Made by a program: the position numbers and the translations under genes | Assembly: GCF_015351595.1 (NCBI RefSeq) | Contig: NZ_JADKPT010000011.1 | Coordinates: forward strand, 109,323-173,322 | Direction of reading: 5' to 3' | Source of the DNA: Flavobacterium sp. LC2016-12 | GTDB taxonomy: Bacteria; Bacteroidota; Bacteroidia; Flavobacteriales; Flavobacteriaceae | DNA length: 64,000 bases | Shown: positions 55,159 through 63,223 of the stretch, piece by piece | Layout: each line of letters starts with the position of its first letter | Numbering within the stretch: position 1 is the first letter of the stretch | Notes under the pieces: generated by a model | The model's database searches: none | What the model was told of the DNA's origin: nothing | The model's input: only the letters and a program-made list of their open reading frames with translations

Positions 55159-55371
55159 ATGGACAAAAGTAAGAAAACTAAACCAAGTTATAATCAAGAT
55201 GTCTTAAAGATTATTAAAGCCAGGCACGGATATTCGTACGATTATATCCGAAAGTCAATTCGCGGTGACCGCGTTGGAATAATTTGCGACATGCTAAAAG
55301 CCGAATACCACAAACTCAATATCGAATCGAAAAAAGCAATTGAAAATCAAGCCACTAAATTTAATTTATAA
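55159..55371 (+). CDS. Small basic protein of a repressor switch, possibly Cro-like
   Basis: The 70-residue product reads MDKSKKTKPSYNQDVLKIIK and HGYSYDYIRKSIRGDRVGII, a helix-rich and basic sequence. Small proteins of this form lie next to phage-type repressors in Bacteroidota. It could bind DNA as a Cro-like antagonist, though I cannot prove a helix-turn-helix by eye. It is driven by the operator-bearing promoter and followed after 15 bases by paralogue 3, so both are under the same control. Confidence 0.7.
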   Translation: MDKSKKTKPSYNQDVLKIIKARHGYSYDYIRKSIRGDRVGIICDMLKAEYHKLNIESKKAIENQATKFNL

Positions 55372-55386
55372 ATCAAAATCAGTACG

Positions 55387-56532
55387 ATGAAAAAATTTAC
55401 ATGCCTTTTACTATTAATCAATACCGGATTAATGTTAGCCCAAACAAAAACAGTAGTAACACAACACGGAGAAAAAATAATGATTAGCCCGTATGCAAAT
55501 AACGGATTATCAGCAAACAATGGTTTTATACAATTAGGAGGCGCTTTAACCCAGCCATCAGTTTTAACGACAACATCTGCTTTTACTTTAGCTATAAATG
55601 GACTACAGGCTGGAGGCGCTTCTGATAATGTACTGGTAACCGATACAAACGGCGTTTTAAAATACATACCAAGAGCCAGTTTTGGTGGAGGGGCTGATAA
55701 TTTAGGAAATCATACTGCAACTCAAAACCTTTTGATGAATCGTAATGACATCGTATTTAGTGACAGAGTCATGTCAAACAGTAGAACATTCTCTCTTTAT
55801 AAAGACAACGGGGTACTTGGTTTCTACAATTCATTTAGGGGAAGTAACTCATTATCTATTACTGAAGCTGGTAATGTGGGGGTCGGCACAAATGCACCTA
55901 CAAACACTTTACACATTAAAGCAACTGCTGATCCCGTAAAAATAGAAGGTTTGACCCCTAGTGCAAATAGTAGTGACGCTCCTATTGTGGTAGCAACAGA
56001 TGGTACATTAAAAAAAGGTGCATTTCCTACCATAAATATTGTTCCTTCTGATGTTGGAACTGTTATAGCTATTGGTGGAAAACTAGAGGTAGCACAGGAA
56101 ATTACAGCATTGATGACTGCTAATTTTACAAAAACTGTTCCTGTTGGAACTACACAAGCAATAGGAAATTTCAATAATGAAATTATTGATAATGCAAATC
56201 TTTACAATGCAACTACAACAACAAATTCATTCAAGGTAAAAGCTGATGGTGTATATTCTTTAACAATGAATGTACAATTAACCGCAATAGCCAATAGTTC
56301 ACCTGTTATTGGAGTTTGGTGTGACACCGACAACGTGTGGATAGCACGTGTTAATGACGTTGCAACTGGTGATCTCCAGACTTACACATTAATTACTGCA
56401 ATAAACATGAGCGCCAGCAAAACATATTCGTTCAGGTTAGCAAATACAGGAACAGTAACACTTTCTGCATTTAGTAGCGGAACAACTGGATCAGGCCCTG
56501 TTTCTTTTTGCTCTTTAAAGCGTTTAAAGTAA
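55387..56532 (+). CDS. Secreted tail-fibre-like protein, paralogue 3
   Basis: The 381-residue protein has the family signal peptide and N-terminal region (KTVVTQHGEKIMISPYANNG, NGFIQLGGALTQPSVLTTTS, DNLGNHTATQNLLMNRNDIV) and the fibre words VGVGTNAPTNTLHIKATADP. The C-terminal ~125 residues differ from paralogues 1 and 2 and look like a C1q/TNF-type jelly roll (VKADGVYSLTMNVQLTAIAN, ending VSFCSLKRLK). It begins 15 bases after the 70-residue gene and is thus tied to the repressor switch. Confidence 0.88.
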   Translation: MKKFTCLLLLINTGLMLAQTKTVVTQHGEKIMISPYANNGLSANNGFIQLGGALTQPSVLTTTSAFTLAINGLQAGGASDNVLVTDTNGVLKYIPRASFGGGADNLGNHTATQNLLMNRNDIVFSDRVMSNSRTFSLYKDNGVLGFYNSFRGSNSLSITEAGNVGVGTNAPTNTLHIKATADPVKIEGLTPSANSSDAPIVVATDGTLKKGAFPTINIVPSDVGTVIAIGGKLEVAQEITALMTANFTKTVPVGTTQAIGNFNNEIIDNANLYNATTTTNSFKVKADGVYSLTMNVQLTAIANSSPVIGVWCDTDNVWIARVNDVATGDLQTYTLITAINMSASKTYSFRLANTGTVTLSAFSSGTTGSGPVSFCSLKRLK

Positions 56533-56681
56533 GCTAATCATCTGGAAATTTTTTATATTTTACAAATCGTAAATCTTTGTATGCATGTATTTCTTTCTCT
56601 TTTGAAATATCTCTTTTCAGTACTAACCTTATTCTATTGCAACTAAAACTTATAATGGCAAAAAGGCGTCAGTGCGTCCAT

Positions 56682-56689
56682 TAAGTTTG
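56682..56689 (+). promoter_or_regulatory. Possible promoter box of paralogue 4
   Basis: TAAGTTTG matches the consensus and lies 97 bases before the ATG at 56786. No clear -33 element is seen. Confidence 0.3.
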
Positions 56690-56785
56690 CAGCTAATTTT
56701 TATGAAAATAAAAGGAAGTAAAAACTTATTTTATTTATAAAGATTAGAACGCAACGTGAATAATCATAAAAGAAAATTGTTTAAA

Positions 56786-57901
56786 ATGAGAAAAATTACA
56801 TGCTTGCTATTATTAATTCAAAGCGGATTTATGATGGCCCAAACAAAAACAGTAGTAACACAAAATGGAGAAAAAGTTGCCATTAACACTGGCGCAAACA
56901 ATGGTTTGACAACAAACAATGGCTATATACAATTAGGAGGTGCTTTGACGCAACCATCAGTTTTAACAACAACACCTGCTTTTACTTTGGCAATTCAAGG
57001 ATTACAAGCAGGAGCTCCTGCTGACAATGTATTGGTAAGTGATGGTAATGGAGTTTTGAAATATATTCCACAATCAAGTTTTGGCGGTGCAGATAACTTA
57101 GGAAATCATAGTGCTACTCAGGACTTATTGATGAATAAAAATAATATTGTATTTGCAGATCGCTACTACCTAAACTCAAATACTATTACCTTTTCTAAAA
57201 CTAATGGAATTTTTTCTATCAAGAGTAGCACGAATAGTACTAGTGCCTTAACAATTGAGGACGCTACAAATAAAACTACGTTAGCTTCTGCACAAATCAG
57301 CAAAGGTACAGATGGTGTCAATCCTGTAGTTGGTTCTATTGCTACAGCGGCAGATACTTCTGGTAATATCATTTGGCACGTTCCATCTGAAGCTGCACCT
57401 GTTGGTACCGCATTTTTTAAATATACTGTAAGTACCGATTTGTCTTTGAGCAGTGCAAATGGAAGAATTAAGTTTGGTACTGAAGTTGTAGATAAAAGCA
57501 ACGCTGTGTCAAGAAAATTAGTAAATAATACGGGTACCTATTCTGTATTTATAGCACCAAAAACAGGATATTATTCTATCATGGTTTCCGTCTATCAATT
57601 TTTTGGAAGTACCGGATCTGTTGCAGCAAAACTATTTAGCAGTAGTATTCAACTTGTTGATGATACAAGCGGTCAGACTATTGCAACAAATGAGATTTAT
57701 CAATATACAACTACCCCTTATTATTGGATGCCCCAAACGATTACCACTGTGAGTAAATTTACTGCCGGGCAAAGAATAACAGTTTTCTATAACAACAATT
57801 TTAAATCAGTATCAGGCATAAATGCAAGCACAAATATAGCTGGAGATACGTCAGGCCACCCGGCAATTTCTTACATTACAGGTTACTTTATTTCAGAGTA
57901 A
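56786..57901 (+). CDS. Secreted tail-fibre-like protein, paralogue 4
   Basis: Starting at the ATG at 56786, the product is 371 residues with the signal peptide MRKITCLLLLIQSGFMMAQ. A GTG 30 bases upstream would add a basic tail before it and is less likely. The N-terminal half is close to paralogue 3 (KTVVTQNGEKVAINTGANNG, DNLGNHSATQDLLMNKNNIV). The C-terminal half is a different jelly-roll-like domain (RKLVNNTGTYSVFIAPKTGY, MVSVYQFFGSTGSVAAKLF) and the ALHVK fibre segment is absent. It forms the end of the cluster, with a strong terminator downstream. Confidence 0.88.
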   Translation: MRKITCLLLLIQSGFMMAQTKTVVTQNGEKVAINTGANNGLTTNNGYIQLGGALTQPSVLTTTPAFTLAIQGLQAGAPADNVLVSDGNGVLKYIPQSSFGGADNLGNHSATQDLLMNKNNIVFADRYYLNSNTITFSKTNGIFSIKSSTNSTSALTIEDATNKTTLASAQISKGTDGVNPVVGSIATAADTSGNIIWHVPSEAAPVGTAFFKYTVSTDLSLSSANGRIKFGTEVVDKSNAVSRKLVNNTGTYSVFIAPKTGYYSIMVSVYQFFGSTGSVAAKLFSSSIQLVDDTSGQTIATNEIYQYTTTPYYWMPQTITTVSKFTAGQRITVFYNNNFKSVSGINASTNIAGDTSGHPAISYITGYFISE

Positions 57902-57990
57902 TAAATTAATAGAATGTTACCAAAATGCATGTTATTAGAAACATAACGGAGGAAGATGGAAAATACATCTTTAAAATAATATAAAAAGCA

Positions 57991-58025
57991 AAAGCTTCAA
58001 CACAAAAATGTTGAAGCTTTTTTAT
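57991..58025 (+). terminator. Terminator of paralogue 4
   Basis: AAAGCTTCAACA (57991-58002) pairs fully with TGTTGAAGCTTT (58009-58020), followed by T residues. A 19-codon frame (57925-57984, MHVIRNITEEDGKYIFKII) lies just before it and may be chance. Confidence 0.93.
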
Positions 58026-58205
58026 ATCCAAACTATAAACAAAGGAAATGGCAACTTTAAATTCTTACTTTCATCTTCCTATTTCAATTTAAATCACCTT
58101 ATAATCAGTAAATTATTTTTCTTACATCAATTAAATCTATGTTAAAAGTGTACTTGCATTTTAATATAATTGTAAACTTTGTATTACTGTTTAACTCAAA
58201 TAAAG

Positions 58206-58592
58206 ATGATTATGGAAACGCAAATAATTGAACTGGAAAAAAAATATTGGCAGGGAATGGAAAATCACGATTATGAAACGGTAAAAAATCTCACTCATTT
58301 TCCTTGTATAATTGCTGGCAAAACGGGCTTACAAAGTGTAGACGAAGCCACGTTTAAAAAAATGTTTGAATCAGCAGATGGGAATAAAATAAAAGTATTG
58401 AATATTTCTGATGTCGAATCGCAAATACTTACTGAAAACACAGCGGTAACAGCATACCAGATAGAATTAGAAATGGCAGACAATAAACAAAAAGGCCCCA
58501 TGAAATGTATCTGCACTTCTACCTGGATTAAAGATAATAATAATTGGGTTTGTGCACTCCATACTGAGACAGAATTGTCTCAGCAGCAGTAG
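58206..58592 (+). CDS. NTF2/SnoaL-like (DUF4440-type) protein
   Basis: From the ATG at 58206 the product is 128 residues (MIMETQIIELEKKYWQGMEN); starting at the next ATG would remove two. A TTG further upstream is open but not needed. The cone-shaped NTF2-like fold is suggested by the N-terminal helix with NHDYETVKNLTHFPC, then strands (TENTAVTAYQIELEM) and a final WIKDNNNWVCALHTETEL. Such proteins bind small ligands or act as ketosteroid-isomerase-like enzymes. Here no obvious catalytic Asp-His pair stands out. It converges with the GNAT toxin gene. Confidence 0.78.
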   Translation: MIMETQIIELEKKYWQGMENHDYETVKNLTHFPCIIAGKTGLQSVDEATFKKMFESADGNKIKVLNISDVESQILTENTAVTAYQIELEMADNKQKGPMKCICTSTWIKDNNNWVCALHTETELSQQQ

Positions 58593-58608
58593 GTTGTTGA
58601 GATCAAAT

Positions 58609-59181
58609 TTAATTAGCTAAGTCCTCTATAGTATTCATTAGAGGCCGAAGATCAAGATACATTTGTCGTGTATCTTTTTCTTTATCGTTTTCCGTAAGAA
58701 ATGTAAAACCTAATTTATTATAAAAATCAAGCGATTCACGATATGCGTCAACTGTTATCAATTGACAGGCACAATCGCTATTTTGCTCTAATGCTAAATT
58801 AATAACAAAATTTACAAGAGTTCTGCCAATTCCTTTTCTCTCTTTTTTTGTTGATTTACAAACCGCCAATCTACCTATCTTTATTGCTGGGAATTGTCTC
58901 AGATGCCTTTTAGGATGGTTAATAATTTCTTTTATTGCCCTATTTAAAGCACTTTTAGATGCAAAATCCTTTTCTTCAACAGCCAGGGCGTCATTATATA
59001 TACTTAAATATGCGACTGTTTTTTCATCATTTTCAAGTAAATAAGTTGTGGCTAGCAATTCTTTTTTATAAGGTATTGCTTTATTAAAAAGAAAACTATT
59101 TAAATCCTCATCTCCACATTCAAAAGGTAGAATGTTTGTATCCGAATGTAATTTTGAAAATGAAAATCCTGTGAAAGGCAT
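58609..59181 (-). CDS. GNAT acetyltransferase, probable toxin of a toxin-antitoxin pair
   Basis: The 190-residue protein has the GNAT acetyl-CoA loop (ERKGIGRTLVNF, near residue 120) and IGRLAVCKSTKK before it. It ends with the typical YRESLDFYNKLGF. The N-terminal FECGDEDLNSFLFNKA is shared by GNAT toxins that acetylate charged tRNA. The ATG overlaps the stop codon of the small gene upstream by one base, which couples translation. The small partner fits an antitoxin. If it is instead a housekeeping acetyltransferase, the overlap with a tiny gene would be unusual. Confidence 0.78.
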   Translation of the reverse strand: MPFTGFSFSKLHSDTNILPFECGDEDLNSFLFNKAIPYKKELLATTYLLENDEKTVAYLSIYNDALAVEEKDFASKSALNRAIKEIINHPKRHLRQFPAIKIGRLAVCKSTKKERKGIGRTLVNFVINLALEQNSDCACQLITVDAYRESLDFYNKLGFTFLTENDKEKDTRQMYLDLRPLMNTIEDLAN

Positions 59182-59342
59182 TAACGTACTTTTAAAAGTT
59201 CTTTTAATTTAATCGCATCAGTTTGGATTGAAGTTAAAGCATCAGTACTAACTTTTTTATCTTTATTAAAATCAATAGATTTATAGAAGTCAACAGCCTC
59301 TTTACCTCTTAAAACAGGAGTATTTTTGATTGGTTTGGCCAT
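59181..59342 (-). CDS. 53-residue probable antitoxin of the GNAT toxin
   Basis: The product reads MAKPIKNTPVLRGKEAVDFY and KSIDFNKDKKVSTDALTSIQ to a basic end. It is below usual ORF-length cutoffs, but its stop overlaps the toxin start by one base and it lies first in the pair, the usual order for antitoxins. Sequences of the form TPVLxGKxAxxF precede GNAT genes in other Bacteroidota, from memory. DNA-binding ability is likely but unproven. Confidence 0.72.
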   Translation of the reverse strand: MAKPIKNTPVLRGKEAVDFYKSIDFNKDKKVSTDALTSIQTDAIKLKELLKVR

Positions 59343-59556
59343 TGTTAGTGTATTTGATTAAAATATAAATTTTTTAAACACATGAATAATTATAAAAACA
59401 GTACGTTATATAAAAACAAACGATATTCTTCAATTGTTTTCAACCTTGCAAATATACGTTTAATTCTACATATTGCACAAGTAGTATTGTAGCTTTTTTC
59501 CTTAATTAAAACTATAAATTGAATTGTTTCTAACCATAAGCTTAAAAAAACCTTTG

Positions 59557-59564
59557 TATCTTTG
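59557..59564 (+). promoter_or_regulatory. Promoter box of the DUF3754 gene
   Basis: TATCTTTG matches the consensus and ends 26 bases before the ATG at 59591. Confidence 0.5.
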
Positions 59565-59590
59565 CCTGATACTCCAAGAACCTACAAAAC

Positions 59591-60823
59591 ATGACACGAG
59601 AACATTATATTCCCTTTAATAAGGAATTCTTACTCGAACAACAACTTACCTCTTTTTCTGAAGACCCAAAAAAGGTTGATGATTTTAAAAAACTGTTTGA
59701 TATTATCGAGCATTATTTTCATTACGAAGCTTTTAACCTCAACCGAAATCTAAAACAAAATTATGCTTTGTTTGATCCGGATTTGAGTAACAAAGAGCGT
59801 AAAAGTTTTATAGGAAAAAGTGATTTCTCCGTTTTTAAGGAAACCTTATTAACTGTTTTAGCACTCGGAAATTATACGCGAATTGATCAGCAAACTTTAG
59901 ATGTTGCTTTTAAGGAATCAGATTTGATTGGTTTGAATCTTTCTATAGATTTTAATGCTTTTAAGGATTATGAAATGTATGTGCGCGGGCAACATACAGC
60001 CAAAGAAAAGGTAAAGAAATATTTCTTCTGGAAGAAAGAAGTCGAAATCGAGTATTACGATCGCGTATTGATTTACCTGCATTACAACGACACCAATTTC
60101 CTGAAAGAAAAGAAAGTCAAATTGGGTAAAATGGCAGGTGAACCGGGTTCAGTGGTTTTGAAAATCTTTAAGCGTGTTCCTAAAAATGACCTCGAAACGA
60201 TTTTCCCAAATGCGATTCCTAGAATGTCAACTACAGACAAATTACTGCTTTGGGTTCCTGGTCTTTTTGGTGGGATTTCATTGTTAAGCGCAAAAGTAAT
60301 TCCGGCACTGATCAATATGTATGGCGCTTATGAAACAGGCGAAACTATTGACCTATTGGACAGTAAGACTTCGCTAAATCAGGGTTTAATTGCATTAGGA
60401 ATTTTAGCTGCTTATTGCTTCCGTCAATACAATAATTTTGTAAACAAGAAAATCAGATATTCCAAAATACTTTCGGATAGTTTATACTTTAAGAATCTAG
60501 GGAATAATAGTGGTGCTTTTTATTCTCTTTTAAATTCTTCAGAAGAAGAAATGCTTAAGGAAACTATCTTAGCTTATTCTTTTCTATACAAAAGCGAAAA
60601 ACCTTTAACGGCCGAAGAATTAGACAATCAAATTGAATCCTGGTTTGAAACATCATTAAAAACATCTCTTGATTTTGATGTAAAAGAAGCTTTAGACAAA
60701 TTGAAGAATATTGGCCTTGGAGTAGAAACTAATGGAAAATGGGAGGTTGTTTCTTTAGAGAAGGCTCTTGTTACGATTGATGCTTTGTGGGATGGGGTTT
60801 TTGATTATAATTATCAATTGTAA
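59591..60823 (+). CDS. DUF3754 family membrane protein
   Basis: The 410-residue protein begins MTREHYIPFNKEFLLEQQLT. It has the DUF3754 core VLIYLHYNDTNFLKEKKV and VVLKIFKRVPKNDLETIFPN, and two membrane spans (about residues 217-245 and 265-285, LWVPGLFGGISLLSAK and GLIALGILAAYCFRQY). The C-terminal part carries a helical domain with AYSFLYKSEKPLTAEELDN, as in TMEM143-like proteins. The function of the family is unknown. A terminator follows and the next gene converges. Confidence 0.85.
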   Translation: MTREHYIPFNKEFLLEQQLTSFSEDPKKVDDFKKLFDIIEHYFHYEAFNLNRNLKQNYALFDPDLSNKERKSFIGKSDFSVFKETLLTVLALGNYTRIDQQTLDVAFKESDLIGLNLSIDFNAFKDYEMYVRGQHTAKEKVKKYFFWKKEVEIEYYDRVLIYLHYNDTNFLKEKKVKLGKMAGEPGSVVLKIFKRVPKNDLETIFPNAIPRMSTTDKLLLWVPGLFGGISLLSAKVIPALINMYGAYETGETIDLLDSKTSLNQGLIALGILAAYCFRQYNNFVNKKIRYSKILSDSLYFKNLGNNSGAFYSLLNSSEEEMLKETILAYSFLYKSEKPLTAEELDNQIESWFETSLKTSLDFDVKEALDKLKNIGLGVETNGKWEVVSLEKALVTIDALWDGVFDYNYQL

Positions 60824-60881
60824 ATTATTAATTGTTAATTGTCTGACAAACTTAACTAATAATTATAGCTTTTAAACAAAA

Positions 60882-60911
60882 AAAGAGGACCTAAAAAAGT
60901 CCTCTTTATAA
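60882..60911 (+). terminator. Bidirectional terminator between DUF3754 and DUF4494 genes
   Basis: AAAGAGGAC (60882-60890) pairs with GTCCTCTTT (60899-60907), with A and T runs on both sides. Confidence 0.88.
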
Positions 60912-60929
60912 ATTTATGATCTTGATGGA

Positions 60930-61484
60930 TTACTCACTATCAGCTTCAACCAAATCTTCAATATTTTCACCCATATCACCTACAGCTACTAATTCTGGTT
61001 TTGATCCCTTAAGTGCATTGAATCTTTCGATTTGCTCTAAGTCCCCTTCTTCTCCACTGAAATATGGGAAAACATCCATAATAGGCGATTCTGAAATAGC
61101 CGGGATGGTATAATCGCCCATTGTACCTTTCATTACAGAAACTGTGTTATCGTAGGCTTCTTTTACATCGTTCGCCTGCACTAATAAATACATATTCGTT
61201 TTGCGTTCTTTTCCACTTTCTTCATCAAAAGCAATTAAAGAAACTTTTGATTTAAACCAACGATCGGCATTTTCGAACGGGTGAATCTCAGCATAGTTCG
61301 CTACTTTTATGTTTGTGATTTTAAATTCTTCACTTACATACGCCGCCATTTCTTCATTGATTCTGCTTTCGGCTTCTGTATAGGATATTGCATCTACCAA
61401 ATAAGGTTCTGTCGTAACCTTTTGTGCACCAATATCATCTGTCTTTCTATATTTTACTTTGCATTCGTACCAAACTGCGCTCAT
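60930..61484 (-). CDS. DUF4494 domain protein
   Basis: The 184-residue protein reads MSAVWYECKVKYRKTDDIGA, then TEPYLVDAISYTEAESRINE and NADRWFKSKVSLIAFDEESG, the typical DUF4494 opening and core found across Bacteroidota. It has no signal peptide or membrane span. The last 40 residues are acidic (ENIEDLVEADSE). Its function is unknown. A promoter box lies 22 bases upstream, so the start is well placed. Confidence 0.88.
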   Translation of the reverse strand: MSAVWYECKVKYRKTDDIGAQKVTTEPYLVDAISYTEAESRINEEMAAYVSEEFKITNIKVANYAEIHPFENADRWFKSKVSLIAFDEESGKERKTNMYLLVQANDVKEAYDNTVSVMKGTMGDYTIPAISESPIMDVFPYFSGEEGDLEQIERFNALKGSKPELVAVGDMGENIEDLVEADSE

Positions 61485-61505
61485 TTCTATCTAATTTAAG
61501 GATGT

Positions 61506-61513
61506 CAAAGATA
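61506..61513 (-). promoter_or_regulatory. Promoter box of the DUF4494 gene
   Basis: The minus strand reads TATCTTTG, a full consensus match 22 bases before the ATG at 61484. Confidence 0.55.
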
Positions 61514-61644
61514 GATTTTAACGCAAATAAAATCCATTAATTGCGAAATAGATATTCACAATTTGAGTTAAATTTTGGTATTAAATTACTCTTGTTTTTT
61601 AAGTTACTATTTATCAGTCGATAACATATAAAGGAATCATAAAA

Positions 61645-61678
61645 TTGCGAATTAACTTATAAATATTTAATAAATTTG
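61645..61678 (+). promoter_or_regulatory. Promoter upstream of the gasdermin-like gene
   Basis: TTG (61645-61647) and TAAATTTG (61671-61678) lie 23 bases apart. The leader of about 110 bases contains a 41-codon frame (61711-61836) that overlaps the next start in another frame. The rest of the spacer 61514-61795 shows no gene. Confidence 0.5.
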
Positions 61679-61795
61679 TGATAGCTAAATCCTATAAATG
61701 AGAATATTAGATGCCAATTAATTTTCTAAAAAGAGTAGCCAAAAATAAATTTTATCTGATAACCCAAACTACTAATAACCTTAAATACCACTACG

Positions 61796-62497
61796 ATGAG
61801 ACTATCAACATTTTTAACCGAACAAGGTTATGATTTAATTGAAGGACCAGTTAGAAATCATAAACCACTACAATTATGGCTGAAAAAACCTTTTGATGAG
61901 GCTCAGCTTTACTACGACAATATAGGTCACGCTTTTAAGAGCGATATTGTATTGAACGAAATCGAAAACGCTGCGCTGAATGTAGATTATACCAAAAAAG
62001 ATGAGTACGGATTTAATATTGGTATTACACTTTTGGGAGAAATTTTAAAAACGCTTGGACTCGGAACAATCGGAATTACATCAAAAATACAATCCGGGAA
62101 ATCGGTAACGATTAGCTATGGCAATTCGGTTACCAAAGAATATACCATTGGGAATCTTGAAGAATATTTTTACGGCGCTGATTTTCTGCACCCGAATCCT
62201 TCCCTTCTAAAAAACATTAACCAAAATTATCTTTTGTTAACAACAGGAACCGTTTTTGCTCAAAATCTTGTGGTCGATATTGAAACTGATTTTACCTTAA
62301 ATGCCGATTTTGTTGCCAGCCTTAATGACGTCGCCGATGGTAAACTTGATTTCTCGACAAACAATCTGAATAAACTAAAAATGACATCGAACATCGGTAT
62401 TTCTTTTCCGATTGCAGTAAAAGCAAGCCGAATCGATTATGACAGAAGCCGATTTAAAAAATTAATTCAGGTTACGGATACTAACAATATATTTTGA
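61796..62497 (+). CDS. Gasdermin-like pore-forming candidate (bGSDM-type), cysteine-free
   Basis: The 233-residue protein has no signal peptide and no cysteine. Several stretches recall bacterial gasdermins: RNHKPLQLWLKKP near the N-terminus, GFNIGITLLGEILKTLGLG at 72-90 followed by strands, NLEEYFYGADFLHPNP, NYLLLTTGTVFAQNLVV at 144-160 and a last strand FPIAVKASRIDYDRSRF. The length fits (about 230-280). Known members carry an N-terminal palmitoylated cysteine and usually an adjacent protease; both are missing. It could be a divergent or protease-independent member, or another amphipathic-strand protein. The resemblance is from memory of the family and needs a structure search. Confidence 0.45.
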   Translation: MRLSTFLTEQGYDLIEGPVRNHKPLQLWLKKPFDEAQLYYDNIGHAFKSDIVLNEIENAALNVDYTKKDEYGFNIGITLLGEILKTLGLGTIGITSKIQSGKSVTISYGNSVTKEYTIGNLEEYFYGADFLHPNPSLLKNINQNYLLLTTGTVFAQNLVVDIETDFTLNADFVASLNDVADGKLDFSTNNLNKLKMTSNIGISFPIAVKASRIDYDRSRFKKLIQVTDTNNIF

Positions 62498-62635
62498 TAC
62501 ATTAATTAATCTGATACCAAAAATGCACAAAAGGTCTAAATAGTTTTGTGCATTTTCTTTAAGCTTAATTCCTGTTTCGTTTTGGACAATTATCTTCATT
62601 ATAATTATCTTCGAAAGCTCAATATCCCGTTTAAT

Positions 62636-63178
62636 ATGACTAAATTTTTTTCTCAAACCAACCACAATGGTTACACTTGCACCTGTTGTAATGAAACTTT
62701 TGATGAAATGCCTTTATGTTTTGGTGCTGAATTTCCAGCTTATTATTTTTCAATTCCACTTGAAGAAAGAGAACACCGAATTGAATATGGCGGCAGCTGG
62801 TGTTATGTCGATGAAGAGCATTTCTTTCACCGCGGAAGATTGACCATACCTATAATAGATTATCATGAAGATTTAGTTTTTAATGTCTGGACTACAATAA
62901 GTGAGGCTAATTTTTGTGTGCGAATGGATTTATGGGAAGATTCAAATCGAGTTAATCAGGAACCCTATTTCGGCTGGATGCAGACCGATGTTCCAACGTA
63001 CGGCAAAACAATATCATTAAAATCAATTGCAATTGAACAAGAATTAGGATTGGTCCCGGAAATAAAAATGATCGAAGAAAATCATCCTTTGACTATCGAT
63101 CAGGAAAACGGAATAACCTTTGAAAAAGCCGTTTCTATCGTCAATGAAATTATGAAAATACAGCACGGTAAAAGCTAA
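62636..63178 (+). CDS. DUF2199 family protein
   Basis: From the ATG at 62636 the product is 180 residues and starts MTKFFSQTNHNGYTCTCCNE. An upstream start in the open frame would add 30 residues without family likeness. The N-terminal CTCCNETFDEMPLCFGAEFP and GGSWCYVDEEHFFHRG are typical of DUF2199, with cysteines that may bind zinc. FNVWTTISEANFCVRMDLWE is also a family segment. The function is unknown. It lies 138 bases after the gasdermin-like gene and need not be co-transcribed. Confidence 0.88.
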   Translation: MTKFFSQTNHNGYTCTCCNETFDEMPLCFGAEFPAYYFSIPLEEREHRIEYGGSWCYVDEEHFFHRGRLTIPIIDYHEDLVFNVWTTISEANFCVRMDLWEDSNRVNQEPYFGWMQTDVPTYGKTISLKSIAIEQELGLVPEIKMIEENHPLTIDQENGITFEKAVSIVNEIMKIQHGKS

Positions 63179-63223
63179 AAGAAATTTTATTAGATTTACG
63201 CAACTAACCTTAAAACCAAAAAA

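Noticed and set aside
51850..57901. Prophage or prophage remnant
   Set aside because: There is no integrase, terminase, capsid, tail, lysis or replication gene, and no attachment-site pair was seen. Only the repressor type and the fibre-like words are phage-like.
51850..57901. Type IX secretion cargo with C-terminal sorting domains
   Set aside because: The C-termini (YTVVQNGI, YSIIQTGM, FCSLKRLK, ITGYFISE) do not show the usual conserved sorting-domain motifs, so export by that route is not supported by sequence.
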